From contig QIHJ01000004.1 in the NCBI GenBank assembly GCA_003229065.1, positions 1 to 10,530 on the forward strand: DNA of 10,530 bases, read 5' to 3'. Of this stretch, positions 1 to 5,988 are shown one piece after another. The notes beneath the pieces were generated by a model that worked only from the letters and a program-made list of their open reading frames with translations, ran no database searches and was not told the DNA's origin. Made by a program: the position numbers and the translations under genes. Numbering within the stretch: position 1 is the stretch's first letter; each line of letters begins with the position of its first letter. This DNA is from Candidatus Dadabacteria bacterium. Lineage in GTDB: Bacteria; Desulfobacterota_D; UBA1144; Nemesobacterales; UBA2774.

Positions 1-695
1 TGGGGGTAATAACCCTGGTAATTGAGCGCAGTGCCCAGATAGTTGTGGAGCTGGGCGGACGGAGCTAGCTCAACTGCTTTTTGATACTGTGTCGCGGCCT
101 GATTGAATGATCGTCTTTTTTGATAATAAGCGTCTCCCAAACCTATGTAGGCGGGGACGTAATTAGGATTGAGCTCGATTGCCTTCCTGATTTCCGGAGC
201 GTTTGGGTTCCCGCCGCTTGCGGCCCAGAGTATGTAATAGGCCTCCGCATTATTGGGATCTTTGGCAAGAATACCTCTTGCCGCGGCAATCGCCTCTTTC
301 TCGCGGCTCAGATGAAAATAGCTATAAGCAAGAGCAACCTGAGTCGGCAGAAGATCGGGGCCGAGCTTGAGAGCCTTTTCCATGTTCTTATATGAATCGT
401 TATAGAATTTCTCATAATCCTCTTTTACCAGGTATCTGTAAAAACCCATAAAGGAATAAACTTCGGCGAGCCCCGCATATGCAGGAGCGTAATTCGCGTC
501 TATCCCGATGGCTTTATTATACATAGATATTGCCTGCTGAAATCCCTGTGGTGTAAATTTCATAAATTCAGCTTTCCCCTGCTTATACAGTCCGGCCGCG
601 CCGGCTGCATCCTGCGCAATTGCAGTGTTGCCGTCAAGCCCCGCAACCGTGAAAGTTAAAGAAAGTAAAACCAAGCTTAATATCAAACGCTTCAT
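1..695 (-). CDS. Secreted tetratricopeptide-repeat protein, C terminus beyond window
   Basis: Reading the minus strand from an ATG at 695 gives 231 uninterrupted codons to the window edge, so the C terminus is missing. A strong ribosome site (AAGGAGG) lies about 6 nt upstream of the ATG. The first ~28 residues form a typical signal peptide: MKR, a leucine-rich core, then a probable cleavage after AIA before QD. The mature part is a run of TPR-like helix pairs. The clearest have the form Y.KAI.ID.NYAPAYAGLAEVY, KAL.LGPDLLPTQVALAYSY, KAIELNPNYVPAYIGLGDAYY and YQKAVELAP, with the usual Ala/Gly/Pro spacing. It is therefore probably a periplasmic protein-protein interaction scaffold. The lipoprotein gene lies 47 nt upstream on the same strand, so co-transcription is likely. 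The partner and exact role cannot be read from the sequence. A TPR fold is near certain; a link to the pilins across the intergenic region is only a possibility. Confidence 0.85.
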   Translation of the reverse strand, partial: MKRLILSLVLLSLTFTVAGLDGNTAIAQDAAGAAGLYKQGKAEFMKFTPQGFQQAISMYNKAIGIDANYAPAYAGLAEVYSFMGFYRYLVKEDYEKFYNDSYKNMEKALKLGPDLLPTQVALAYSYFHLSREKEAIAAARGILAKDPNNAEAYYILWAASGGNPNAPEIRKAIELNPNYVPAYIGLGDAYYQKRRSFNQAATQYQKAVELAPSAQLHNYLGTALNYQGYYP

Positions 696-742
696 AATGC
701 CCTCCTTGTAAAGTATCGTGCCTAGAAATAGTGTATCCGGTT

Positions 743-1273
743 TCAATACCCTTCGAGTATGTACTTAACAATCTCCTTAGCGAGACTCTCGTATATGTCT
801 TTAGCCAAAAACCCCATAGAGCTAAAGCCGTTAACCTCGCCTGTCGAAATCTCCTCTCCTGTTGCCTTGTTAACCAGGGCTAATTTGACTGTAATCGATA
901 CCTCTCCGAACTTAACACCCCCGCCCTCGTGAGAGATATCGGAGCTCGGCCTGTATTCACTTACCTCGCCTAAAACCACTATAGTATCCTCTGCGGAAAT
1001 ATTTTCAATTGCCCCGAACTCCACTTCTTTGAATTTGTCCTTTGTTGCAAGGAGCGCCGCAGTCTCCGCAGGCACTCTGGACAGCGCCTTCTCGGGGAAA
1101 TCAACAATCTCGGTCTCAAATTTGTCGAACTGTATGGCCTGGAAAGTACCGAGCTTTATCTTGACCGGCTTAAAGTAAGAGGTTGTTTTAATGCTTGCGC
1201 AGCCTGTAAATAAAAAGGCTAAAAAGAACATCTGAATAAGAATATAAAATGAGCGGTAATTTCTATCAATCAT
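743..1273 (-). CDS. Small predicted outer-membrane lipoprotein of unknown function
   Basis: The frame stays open upstream to 1339, but I place the start at the ATG at 1273 (176 aa). It has a strong AAGGAGGAG site just upstream, and it gives a compact lipoprotein signal: basic MIDRNYR, a hydrophobic core rich in F, L and I, then the lipobox LFTGC with Cys25 as the lipidated residue. Ala at +2 predicts sorting to the outer membrane. The mature ~150 residues look like one alpha/beta domain. It has an early strand (FQAIQFDKF), a middle strand (TIVVLGEVSEYRP), a Gly-rich turn, then VSITVKLALVNKATGEEI and a final helix (YESLAKEIVKYILEGY). The pattern 'glycine turn, beta strand, D/N-K-x-TG-E-x-I' recalls small lipoproteins grouped as DUF4410, but this match is from memory and weak. 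It is followed on the same strand by the secreted TPR gene. It is transcribed divergently from the pilin gene, so both share the 1274-1614 control region. Confidence 0.8.
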   Translation of the reverse strand: MIDRNYRSFYILIQMFFLAFLFTGCASIKTTSYFKPVKIKLGTFQAIQFDKFETEIVDFPEKALSRVPAETAALLATKDKFKEVEFGAIENISAEDTIVVLGEVSEYRPSSDISHEGGGVKFGEVSITVKLALVNKATGEEISTGEVNGFSSMGFLAKDIYESLAKEIVKYILEGY

Positions 1274-1390
1274 AATTTCGTGCTCCTCCTTAATAAACAA
1301 GTAGTATAAAATAGCATACTTCTTCCACTTGATAAACATTAAATCTTAATATTCTACTAACACAATCCCACTGCAAGTAAAAATTTGGTA

Positions 1391-1432
1391 CAAATATTGT
1401 CACTCTTGACAAATATTGGCAAAAAATGTCAC
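1391..1432. promoter_or_regulatory. TGTC/GACA repeat cluster, candidate activator (PilR-type) binding region
   Basis: TTGTCA at 1397-1402 and TGACAA at 1407-1412 form a perfect inverted repeat with a 4-nt centre. CAAATATTG occurs twice (1391-1399 and 1410-1418), and TGTCAC occurs at 1398-1403 and again at 1427-1432. The cluster lies about 125-165 bp upstream of the sigma-54 promoter, the usual distance for an enhancer-binding protein. TGTC-containing repeats are the reported binding element of PilR in Pseudomonas aeruginosa pilA. The link to PilR is inference. The site also lies upstream of the divergent lipoprotein gene and could act on that gene instead. Confidence 0.4.
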
Positions 1433-1496
1433 ATAAAATATGGTTTTCCTGGGTTTTTAGAAATACTCTAATTCGTTGAAACTTTGTAAAATATCT

Positions 1497-1511
1497 CAAT
1501 TTATTAAATTG
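1497..1511. repeat. Perfect AT-rich palindrome between enhancer region and promoter
   Basis: CAATTTA-T-TAAATTG is a perfect 7-bp inverted repeat around a single central T. It lies about 45 bp upstream of the -24 element and downstream of the TGTC repeats. That is where a DNA-bending protein such as IHF, or a second regulator, often binds at sigma-54 promoters. It does not fit the IHF consensus well, and AT-rich palindromes of this length can arise by chance. Confidence 0.25.
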
Positions 1512-1554
1512 TAACAGGCAGTTATAAAGACCCCGCTCTTAAAAACACCGGATT

Positions 1555-1570
1555 TGGCACGTGATTTGCA
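1555..1570 (+). promoter_or_regulatory. Sigma-54 (RpoN) -24/-12 promoter of the first pilin gene
   Basis: TGGCACG-TGAT-TTGCA matches the RpoN consensus TGGCACG-N4-TTGCW at every fixed position. The invariant GG (1556-1557) and GC (1568-1569) are separated by 10 bp, as required. Transcription would start near 1581, giving a leader of about 35 nt that contains the AGGAGGT ribosome site (1601-1607) for the ATG at 1615. Sigma-54 control of the major pilin gene is well established in several bacteria. Such a promoter needs an ATP-dependent activator, for which upstream repeats are a candidate site. No activator gene is in this window. Confidence 0.9.
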
Positions 1571-1614
1571 AATTATGAATTCAAACTCAAAATCTTTTTT
1601 AGGAGGTAGTAGAT

Positions 1615-2214
1615 ATGTTAAGAAATATACTGAGTAAAAAGAAGGGCGAGAAAGGTTTTACACTTATCGAGCTTTTGGTTGTTGCGGCGATCATAGGTAT
1701 CCTGCTCGCAATCGCTATCCCTAATATTATTAAGGCTAGAATTTCCGCAAACGAGGCGAACGCGAGAAAAGCTATGCAGACTTTAAGGGACGCAGAGGCC
1801 ATGTATTTTGAGCAGGACCTTAATAACGACGGTGAGAGGAATTATACCGATAGTATACCGACTCTCAGGGATCCGGAAGGTACAGGAGAAGAGATCGACT
1901 CTTTAATAGACAGTAGTTTTGTTGGTGCACTTTCCAGCAGCATCGGGGGCGCAGACTGCGCTACAGCAGGCGGCGGTGACCCTAAAGCGGGCTACTGTGT
2001 TTTCTTTTCCGATGACGCAACTCTTGGGGGTGCCACCGGTGACAACATGGATGACTTCGGATGGGAGACGTCTATGACATCGTTCCGTAAAACCGGAAGA
2101 AGAGACTTTGCCGTTTTCGCTGACGGAGTAATCAGATGCACAGTTAACGGCTCTCTAAGTTCAGGTGATTCCGGAACATTCGAAGTACTGCGTGCTACAC
2201 CGGCTTGCGATTAA
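1615..2214 (+). CDS. Type IV prepilin, probable major pilin subunit
   Basis: This 199-residue protein starts with a 14-residue basic leader ending in Gly14. The class III prepilin signal G-FTLIELL follows, so prepilin peptidase would cut before Phe15. Mature Glu5 (Glu19) and Pro22 (Pro36) are in canonical positions, and residues 15-65 form the long alpha-1 helix that anchors the precursor in the inner membrane and packs in the fibre core. Just after the helix, residues 68-79 read D-x-N-x-D-G-x-x-N-x-x-D, which fits the spacing of an EF-hand-type calcium loop. The globular head has four cysteines (115, 128, 175, 198), enough for two disulfides. It is longer than the short pilins of conductive Geobacter pili. 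The strong ribosome site and the sigma-54 promoter suggest high regulated expression, so I take this as the major pilin. A pseudopilin of a type II secretion-like system is the alternative, since no assembly ATPase or secretin is in view. Confidence 0.93.
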   Translation: MLRNILSKKKGEKGFTLIELLVVAAIIGILLAIAIPNIIKARISANEANARKAMQTLRDAEAMYFEQDLNNDGERNYTDSIPTLRDPEGTGEEIDSLIDSSFVGALSSSIGGADCATAGGGDPKAGYCVFFSDDATLGGATGDNMDDFGWETSMTSFRKTGRRDFAVFADGVIRCTVNGSLSSGDSGTFEVLRATPACD

Positions 2215-2283
2215 TTTTATATTACAACTATGCGAGTTTATTGAATCATTGCACTAGTTGTCATAGTTAACAGAATTCAAACA

Positions 2284-2326
2284 ATAGGGCAGGAGAAGCG
2301 AACAGTTGTCGGCTCTACTGCCCTAT
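2284..2326 (+). terminator. Hairpin between the two pilin genes, possible attenuating terminator
   Basis: ATAGGGCAG (2284-2292) pairs perfectly with CTGCCCTAT (2318-2326). Inner GAG/CTC pairing is possible next to a 2-nt bulge. The right arm is followed by CTTAATTTAT, which is only a weak T-tract. The loop is long (25 nt), so this is not a textbook terminator. It may partly stop transcription after the first pilin, or protect the 3' end of its mRNA, so that the second pilin is made in smaller amounts. Confidence 0.4.
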
Positions 2327-2467
2327 CTTAATTTATAACCGAAATAAAGGAAGTGCGGCAATTAATCTTACGAGCAAGAGTCAGGCCCTAAAGTAAATTC
2401 CGGTCTATTTTTCTATGATAATGTTAAAAGTTATAAGAGGCTAAATTAAGGATGCCGGAGAGTCAGC

Positions 2468-3073
2468 GTGCAGGAATTGGGCAAGAGATATCGGAAAAAG
2501 CATATAAGCGGGTTCACTCTGATCGAGCTCCTTACGGTTACAGCGATCGTAGGCATACTACTTGCAATAGCTATACCCAACCTCTTAAGAGCAAGAATGT
2601 CCGCGAATGAGGTGAACGCCAGGAAAGCGCTTCAAACGCTGAGGGACGCCGAATATCAGTATTTCATACAGGACTTGGATGACGACGGGTTCAGAGATTT
2701 TACAAACCGTATAGGTTTTGACGGGGACGCGGGCTCCCTCCGCCAGCCAGGCACAACATTCAATAGTGAAGAGGCCCTGATCGATTCTACATTTGAAGGG
2801 GCGGTCGTAAACGACGGAAGCGCGGCAAGTTCTGCCGACTGCATAGACCCGAAGGCGGGATACTGCCTGGGCTGGAGCAGCGAAGCTGATACCGACCCTT
2901 CTTCTCTAACAGGCGACTTCGGGTGGGAGGCTTCAGTAAGAACATCAGGCGTTACCGGGAGAAGGGATTATTCTATGTTTGTCGATAAGGTTATAAGATG
3001 TTCCACAAGCACTCAGTCAAAGGGTGATAGAGGTCAGTTCGAATCAGAAAGAAATAGCTCCGCTTGTGACTGA
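2468..3073 (+). CDS. Second type IV prepilin, paralogue of the upstream pilin
   Basis: The start is a GTG at 2468, with GGAG 7 nt upstream; the nearby ATG at 2452 is in another frame. The 201-residue product has a 15-residue basic leader ending in Gly15, then FTLIELL, with Glu20 and Pro37 at the mature +5 and +22 positions. It is clearly a paralogue of the first pilin. They share ANE.NARKA.QTLRDAE, DPKAGYC, DFGWE, TGRRD, VIRC and a C-terminal CD, with all four cysteines aligned (125, 133, 178, 200). The loop after the helix (69-80) is D-x-D-x-D-G-x-x-D-x-x-N, again EF-hand-like. The gap between Cys125 and Cys133 is shorter than in the first pilin. The GTG start, modest ribosome site and upstream hairpin point to lower expression, consistent with a minor pilin. 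It could instead be an alternative major pilin made under other conditions. Confidence 0.92.
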   Translation: MQELGKRYRKKHISGFTLIELLTVTAIVGILLAIAIPNLLRARMSANEVNARKALQTLRDAEYQYFIQDLDDDGFRDFTNRIGFDGDAGSLRQPGTTFNSEEALIDSTFEGAVVNDGSAASSADCIDPKAGYCLGWSSEADTDPSSLTGDFGWEASVRTSGVTGRRDYSMFVDKVIRCSTSTQSKGDRGQFESERNSSACD

Positions 3074-3109
3074 ACGCTGAATTCAAACACAAATCCTGTA
3101 TTTACTATT

Positions 3110-3137
3110 TTGACACTCAGCATTATAATTCAATGAT
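3110..3137 (+). promoter_or_regulatory. Candidate sigma-70-type promoter for the ABC/TPR genes
   Basis: A perfect -35 hexamer TTGACA (3110-3115) is followed after 16 bp by AATGAT (3132-3137), a 4-of-6 match to the -10 consensus. Transcription would start near 3144, about 48 nt before the ABC ATPase start. The -10 is weak and no start site is proven. If real, the transporter genes could be expressed apart from the RpoN-driven pilins. Confidence 0.3.
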
Positions 3138-3139
3138 AG

Positions 3140-3169
3140 ATATAGAGTAGTAACTTTAATCCTCTATAT
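3140..3169. repeat. Inverted repeat in the leader of the ABC transporter genes
   Basis: ATATAGAG (3140-3147) and CTCTATAT (3162-3169) are perfect 8-bp arms around a 14-nt loop. The repeat lies just downstream of the candidate -10 and ends 22 nt before the ATPase start codon. It could be an operator, a leader hairpin, or a weak terminator for the pilin transcript. No T-run follows, which argues against a terminator. Confidence 0.3.
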
Positions 3170-3191
3170 ATTTCGATCATAATTTACAACG

Positions 3192-4109
3192 ATGCTTGAA
3201 GTCAACAATCTTATAAAAAACTTTAAGACTGGATTCCTAGGAAAAGAGGTTACCGTTCTAAGGGGAGTATCTTTCTGCGTTGAAAGCGGCGAGATATTCG
3301 GCTTTGTCGGGCCAAACGGCGCGGGCAAAACCACGACTTTCAAGTGTATCCTGGGCTTTGCCCTTAAATCCGGGGGCACTATCAACCTAATGGGGGAGAC
3401 TAACGGTAAGGTCGGCATCAAAAGCCGTATTGGTTATCTGCCTGAAAACCCATACTTCTATGACTATTTAACGGGTGAAGAGCTTCTTCGTTACATGGGA
3501 GAGCTGCACGGTATAAAAGGAAAAGCGCTCGAAGATAAAATGGACGTGCTGCTCTCGAAAGTGAATATGAGCCACGCACGAAAGGTGCAGCTCAGGAAAT
3601 ACTCCAAGGGCATGCTTCAGAGGATCGGAATTGCTCAGGCACTCATAAACGACCCGGAATTTATCATACTGGACGAGCCTATGAGCGGTCTTGATCCTAT
3701 AGGGCGAAGAGAGATAAAAGACTTGATACTAGAGGAGAAAGCGAAAGGGAAAACAATACTTCTTAGCTCGCATATGTTGTCGGACGTAGAAGCGCTCTGT
3801 GACAGGGTAGCACTATTAATGAGCGGGAGAGTCGTAAGAACAGGCACTATTGGCGAATTGCTTAACGAGATACATACGGATTATGAGCTATTTCTCGAAG
3901 GCTCGGGAGATGATATACAAGAGCACGTAAGAGACCTTAGTGTGGAGCTCGAGGAAAGGGCCGGGTATCTGGTGCTAAAATTTGACGAGGATATTAAAGC
4001 AAGGGTATTGGAAGCCATAATGAAATCCTCGGCAGAGATCGTCTCACTCCATCCTATGAGAAAATCGCTTGAAGGACTGTTTGTAGAAGAGGCCAGTAAG
4101 AATGAATAG
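3192..4109 (+). CDS. ABC-2 type transporter ATP-binding protein, PilH/NatA-like
   Basis: This 305-residue protein is the nucleotide-binding subunit of an ABC-2 type exporter and hydrolyses ATP at the inner membrane. All motifs are intact: Walker A GPNGAGKTT (from residue 40), signature YSKGM (137-141), Walker B FIILDEP with Asp161 and Glu162, D-loop SGLD (165-168) and switch His194. The Q-loop carries Glu85 in YLPENP, as is common in this subfamily. The ~95 residues after the catalytic core are the C-terminal extension typical of these ATPases. The stop overlaps the permease start by 8 nt, so the two are translationally coupled. An ABC ATPase and permease next to pilin genes recall M. xanthus pilH and pilI, required for pilus biogenesis, but sequence alone cannot prove orthology. 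The ATG at 3192 has no clear Shine-Dalgarno sequence, and an in-frame stop 12 nt upstream rules out an earlier start. Confidence 0.93.
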   Translation: MLEVNNLIKNFKTGFLGKEVTVLRGVSFCVESGEIFGFVGPNGAGKTTTFKCILGFALKSGGTINLMGETNGKVGIKSRIGYLPENPYFYDYLTGEELLRYMGELHGIKGKALEDKMDVLLSKVNMSHARKVQLRKYSKGMLQRIGIAQALINDPEFIILDEPMSGLDPIGRREIKDLILEEKAKGKTILLSSHMLSDVEALCDRVALLMSGRVVRTGTIGELLNEIHTDYELFLEGSGDDIQEHVRDLSVELEERAGYLVLKFDEDIKARVLEAIMKSSAEIVSLHPMRKSLEGLFVEEASKNE

Positions 4110-4905
4110 GGTAATTAGCGTAGCGCATAACACATTCAGAGAAGCCATAAGGGACAGAGTCCTCTACAGCTTGGTCATTTTCGCTGTCCTCATGATTCTG
4201 AGCTCACTTATAATCGCCACCATATCGGGCGAGCAGTACAATAAAATCGTAAAGGACCTGGGACTTGCTGCCATTTCAATAATCGGAATTATGATTTCCG
4301 TATTTCTGGGTATGGGTCTTGTCTATAAAGAGATTGAGAAAAAGACCGTCTACAATATTTTTTCAAAACCTATAAAGAGGTATGAGTTCATTCTCGGCAA
4401 ATATTTAGGTTTGGCGTTTACACTCTTACTAATTACTGTGGGCATGGCAATCATTCTATTCCTATTAGTGCTCTATACGGAGCTGAGGTATCAGGGACTA
4501 ATAGAATTTTATTACGGAGGCCACCATTTCGCAGAGTTTTTCAACGCAATTTACTTTCAGTATCTGGAATTCCTGATAATTATCGGAATTGCCCTTATAT
4601 TCTCAAGTTTTACAAGCCCGATACTGAGCGTGTTATTCACGTTTTTGCTATTCGCAATCGGCCGCTTTTCCGGTGATATTAGGCTCTTCGCAGAAGAGAT
4701 CAAAAACCCCGTGAGCGCGGTATTCGCTGAGGTGATTTACAGAGTAATACCGAATCTTGGGAAGTTTAACGTTAGAAGTGAAGCAGTTTACGGCGGCAGT
4801 TTAAGTGGAGAGCTTATTTTCTATACAACCGCATACGCAATCATATATACGCTAGCGCTCCTAATACTTTCTATGATCATTTTTGAGAAAAAGGAATTTA
4901 AGTAA
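4102..4905 (+). CDS. ABC-2 type transporter permease, PilI/NosY-like
   Basis: This is a 267-residue integral membrane protein that partners the preceding ATPase. Its N terminus (ISVAHNTFREAIRDRVLYSL) is the cytoplasmic coupling segment typical of NosY-like ABC-2 permeases. About six hydrophobic segments follow, near residues 22-42, 52-76, 103-127, 151-170, 171-190 and 234-262. A conserved-looking cytoplasmic stretch E-K-K-T-V-Y-N-I-F-S-K-P-I-K-R-Y-E-F lies between the second and third helices, a hallmark of this permease family. The start overlaps the ATPase stop by 8 nt. The TPR gene follows directly, with its GTG abutting this stop, so the three genes form one tight unit. The substrate is unknown. 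If the system works like M. xanthus PilHI, it supports pilus assembly rather than nutrient transport. Confidence 0.9.
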   Translation: MNRVISVAHNTFREAIRDRVLYSLVIFAVLMILSSLIIATISGEQYNKIVKDLGLAAISIIGIMISVFLGMGLVYKEIEKKTVYNIFSKPIKRYEFILGKYLGLAFTLLLITVGMAIILFLLVLYTELRYQGLIEFYYGGHHFAEFFNAIYFQYLEFLIIIGIALIFSSFTSPILSVLFTFLLFAIGRFSGDIRLFAEEIKNPVSAVFAEVIYRVIPNLGKFNVRSEAVYGGSLSGELIFYTTAYAIIYTLALLILSMIIFEKKEFK

Positions 4906-5985
4906 GTGAGGCTTATGTCAATAACAAAAAAACCTTTAATCGGCCTTCTTGTAATCTTTGTATTGGTGCTGATATCGATACCTTTTCAAAATAAAATAGA
5001 CGAAGCCCACGGCAAGTTCGGGTCTATGGAGGACAGTCTGTATATATCATCCTCGATGCTCGACAAAATCTCAATCGGGTATCAAGAAATCCTCGCCGAT
5101 GTCTATTGGTTAAGGGCGCTTCAGTACTTCGGCGGGAAGAGTATTGCCGACCAGAACCCTGAGCTTCTTTATCATTATTTCGATATAATCACCGATCTCG
5201 ATCCGAAATTTATAAACGCATACAGGTATGGGGGAGCCTTTTTGGCTGAACCGCCCCCCTACGGCCTTGGAGAGATGGAATTGGGGACAAAGCTCTTCGA
5301 TAAAGGAAGAGAGAACAATCCGGACAACTTCAGACTTCCGCTGGAAGAAGCTTTCCTCTACTATCTTTATCCGAAAGACTATGCTAGAGCCGCCGAGTTG
5401 TTCGAGGAGGCCGGCAGCAAACCGGAGCTTTCGGGAATGAGAAAAGCGACTATAGAAGGTATGGCCGCTGCGGCTCACGCTCAAGGCGGCAATAGAGAGG
5501 TTTCAAGGAAAATTTGGCAAATAATCTATGAAACAAATTCCAGTGAAGGAAGAAGAAACTTTGCACTGAGAAATTTAAAGGAAATCCAAACTATGGATAT
5601 CGAAGACAATTTAACACTTGCTTTAAAAGAATATAGAAAGCGTTTTAATAAATTCCCGGAGGGCGTTCAGGGAATTGCCGATACTGGGGTTATTAAAGTG
5701 ATACCGGCCTCTCCTCTTGAAGGAGAGTTTATTATTGCAGCTCGAATTGAAGCCGTAAAGGACAGTGTTTTAGCCAAGCGTAATCTTGATCAGAATCTAA
5801 GGTTCCTGAATGCAAAATCGAAAAGGTACAATAGTTCATTCGGCAAATTCCCGGAAAACTTTAACGTGCTCAAGGACTTTATTCAAAATCAAACAACAGC
5901 AGAATTTCCTAATCATCCGCTCGGAGAGGAGTATGTATACAACCCGATTACCGGGAAAGTAACCTCTGGCGATATTAGCGAATAA
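4906..5985 (+). CDS. Membrane-anchored TPR protein with pseudopilin-like C-terminal repeats
   Basis: The gene starts with a GTG right after the permease stop (359 aa). An ATG at 4915 would give 356 aa, and the ribosome site does not decide between them. Residues ~10-27 form one N-terminal membrane anchor with no cleavage motif, so most of the protein should face the periplasm. A conserved-looking block (residues 61-75, EILADVYWLRALQYF) is followed by TPR-like helices to about residue 225, including YHYFDIITDLDPKFINAY and YARAAELFEEAG. The last third holds two similar segments. Residues 243-277 and 308-346 both read aromatic-x(n)-F-(N/G)-K-FPE, then P-x-x-P-L-x-G/E-E-(F/Y). The second ends in YVYNPITGKV, like the C termini of GspG-type pseudopilins. 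TPR membrane proteins of this sort sit beside pilins and ABC transporters in some deltaproteobacteria. The position matches PilG of the M. xanthus pilGHI group, but homology is not established here. A scaffold or pilin-handling role is inference. Confidence 0.85.
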   Translation: MRLMSITKKPLIGLLVIFVLVLISIPFQNKIDEAHGKFGSMEDSLYISSSMLDKISIGYQEILADVYWLRALQYFGGKSIADQNPELLYHYFDIITDLDPKFINAYRYGGAFLAEPPPYGLGEMELGTKLFDKGRENNPDNFRLPLEEAFLYYLYPKDYARAAELFEEAGSKPELSGMRKATIEGMAAAAHAQGGNREVSRKIWQIIYETNSSEGRRNFALRNLKEIQTMDIEDNLTLALKEYRKRFNKFPEGVQGIADTGVIKVIPASPLEGEFIIAARIEAVKDSVLAKRNLDQNLRFLNAKSKRYNSSFGKFPENFNVLKDFIQNQTTAEFPNHPLGEEYVYNPITGKVTSGDISE

Positions 5986-5988
5986 CAA

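Noticed and set aside
120..395. Plus-strand open frame of 91 codons inside the left-edge gene
   Set aside because: It lies wholly antisense to the TPR gene, which has a signal peptide, repeats and a strong ribosome site; the plus-strand product has no recognisable features.
1290..1499. Minus-strand open frame of 69 codons, and the upstream extension of the lipoprotein frame to 1339
   Set aside because: Both cover the AT-rich regulatory region; no ribosome site supports them, and the lipoprotein signal peptide with its strong ribosome site fixes the start at 1273.
2221..2268. Inverted repeat AACTATG / CATAGTT after the first pilin stop
   Set aside because: Only 7-bp arms with a 29-nt loop in AT-rich DNA and no T-run; likely chance.
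5110..5484. Minus-strand open frame of 124 codons
   Set aside because: Antisense to the TPR protein gene in its repeat region; low-complexity composition and no ribosome site.
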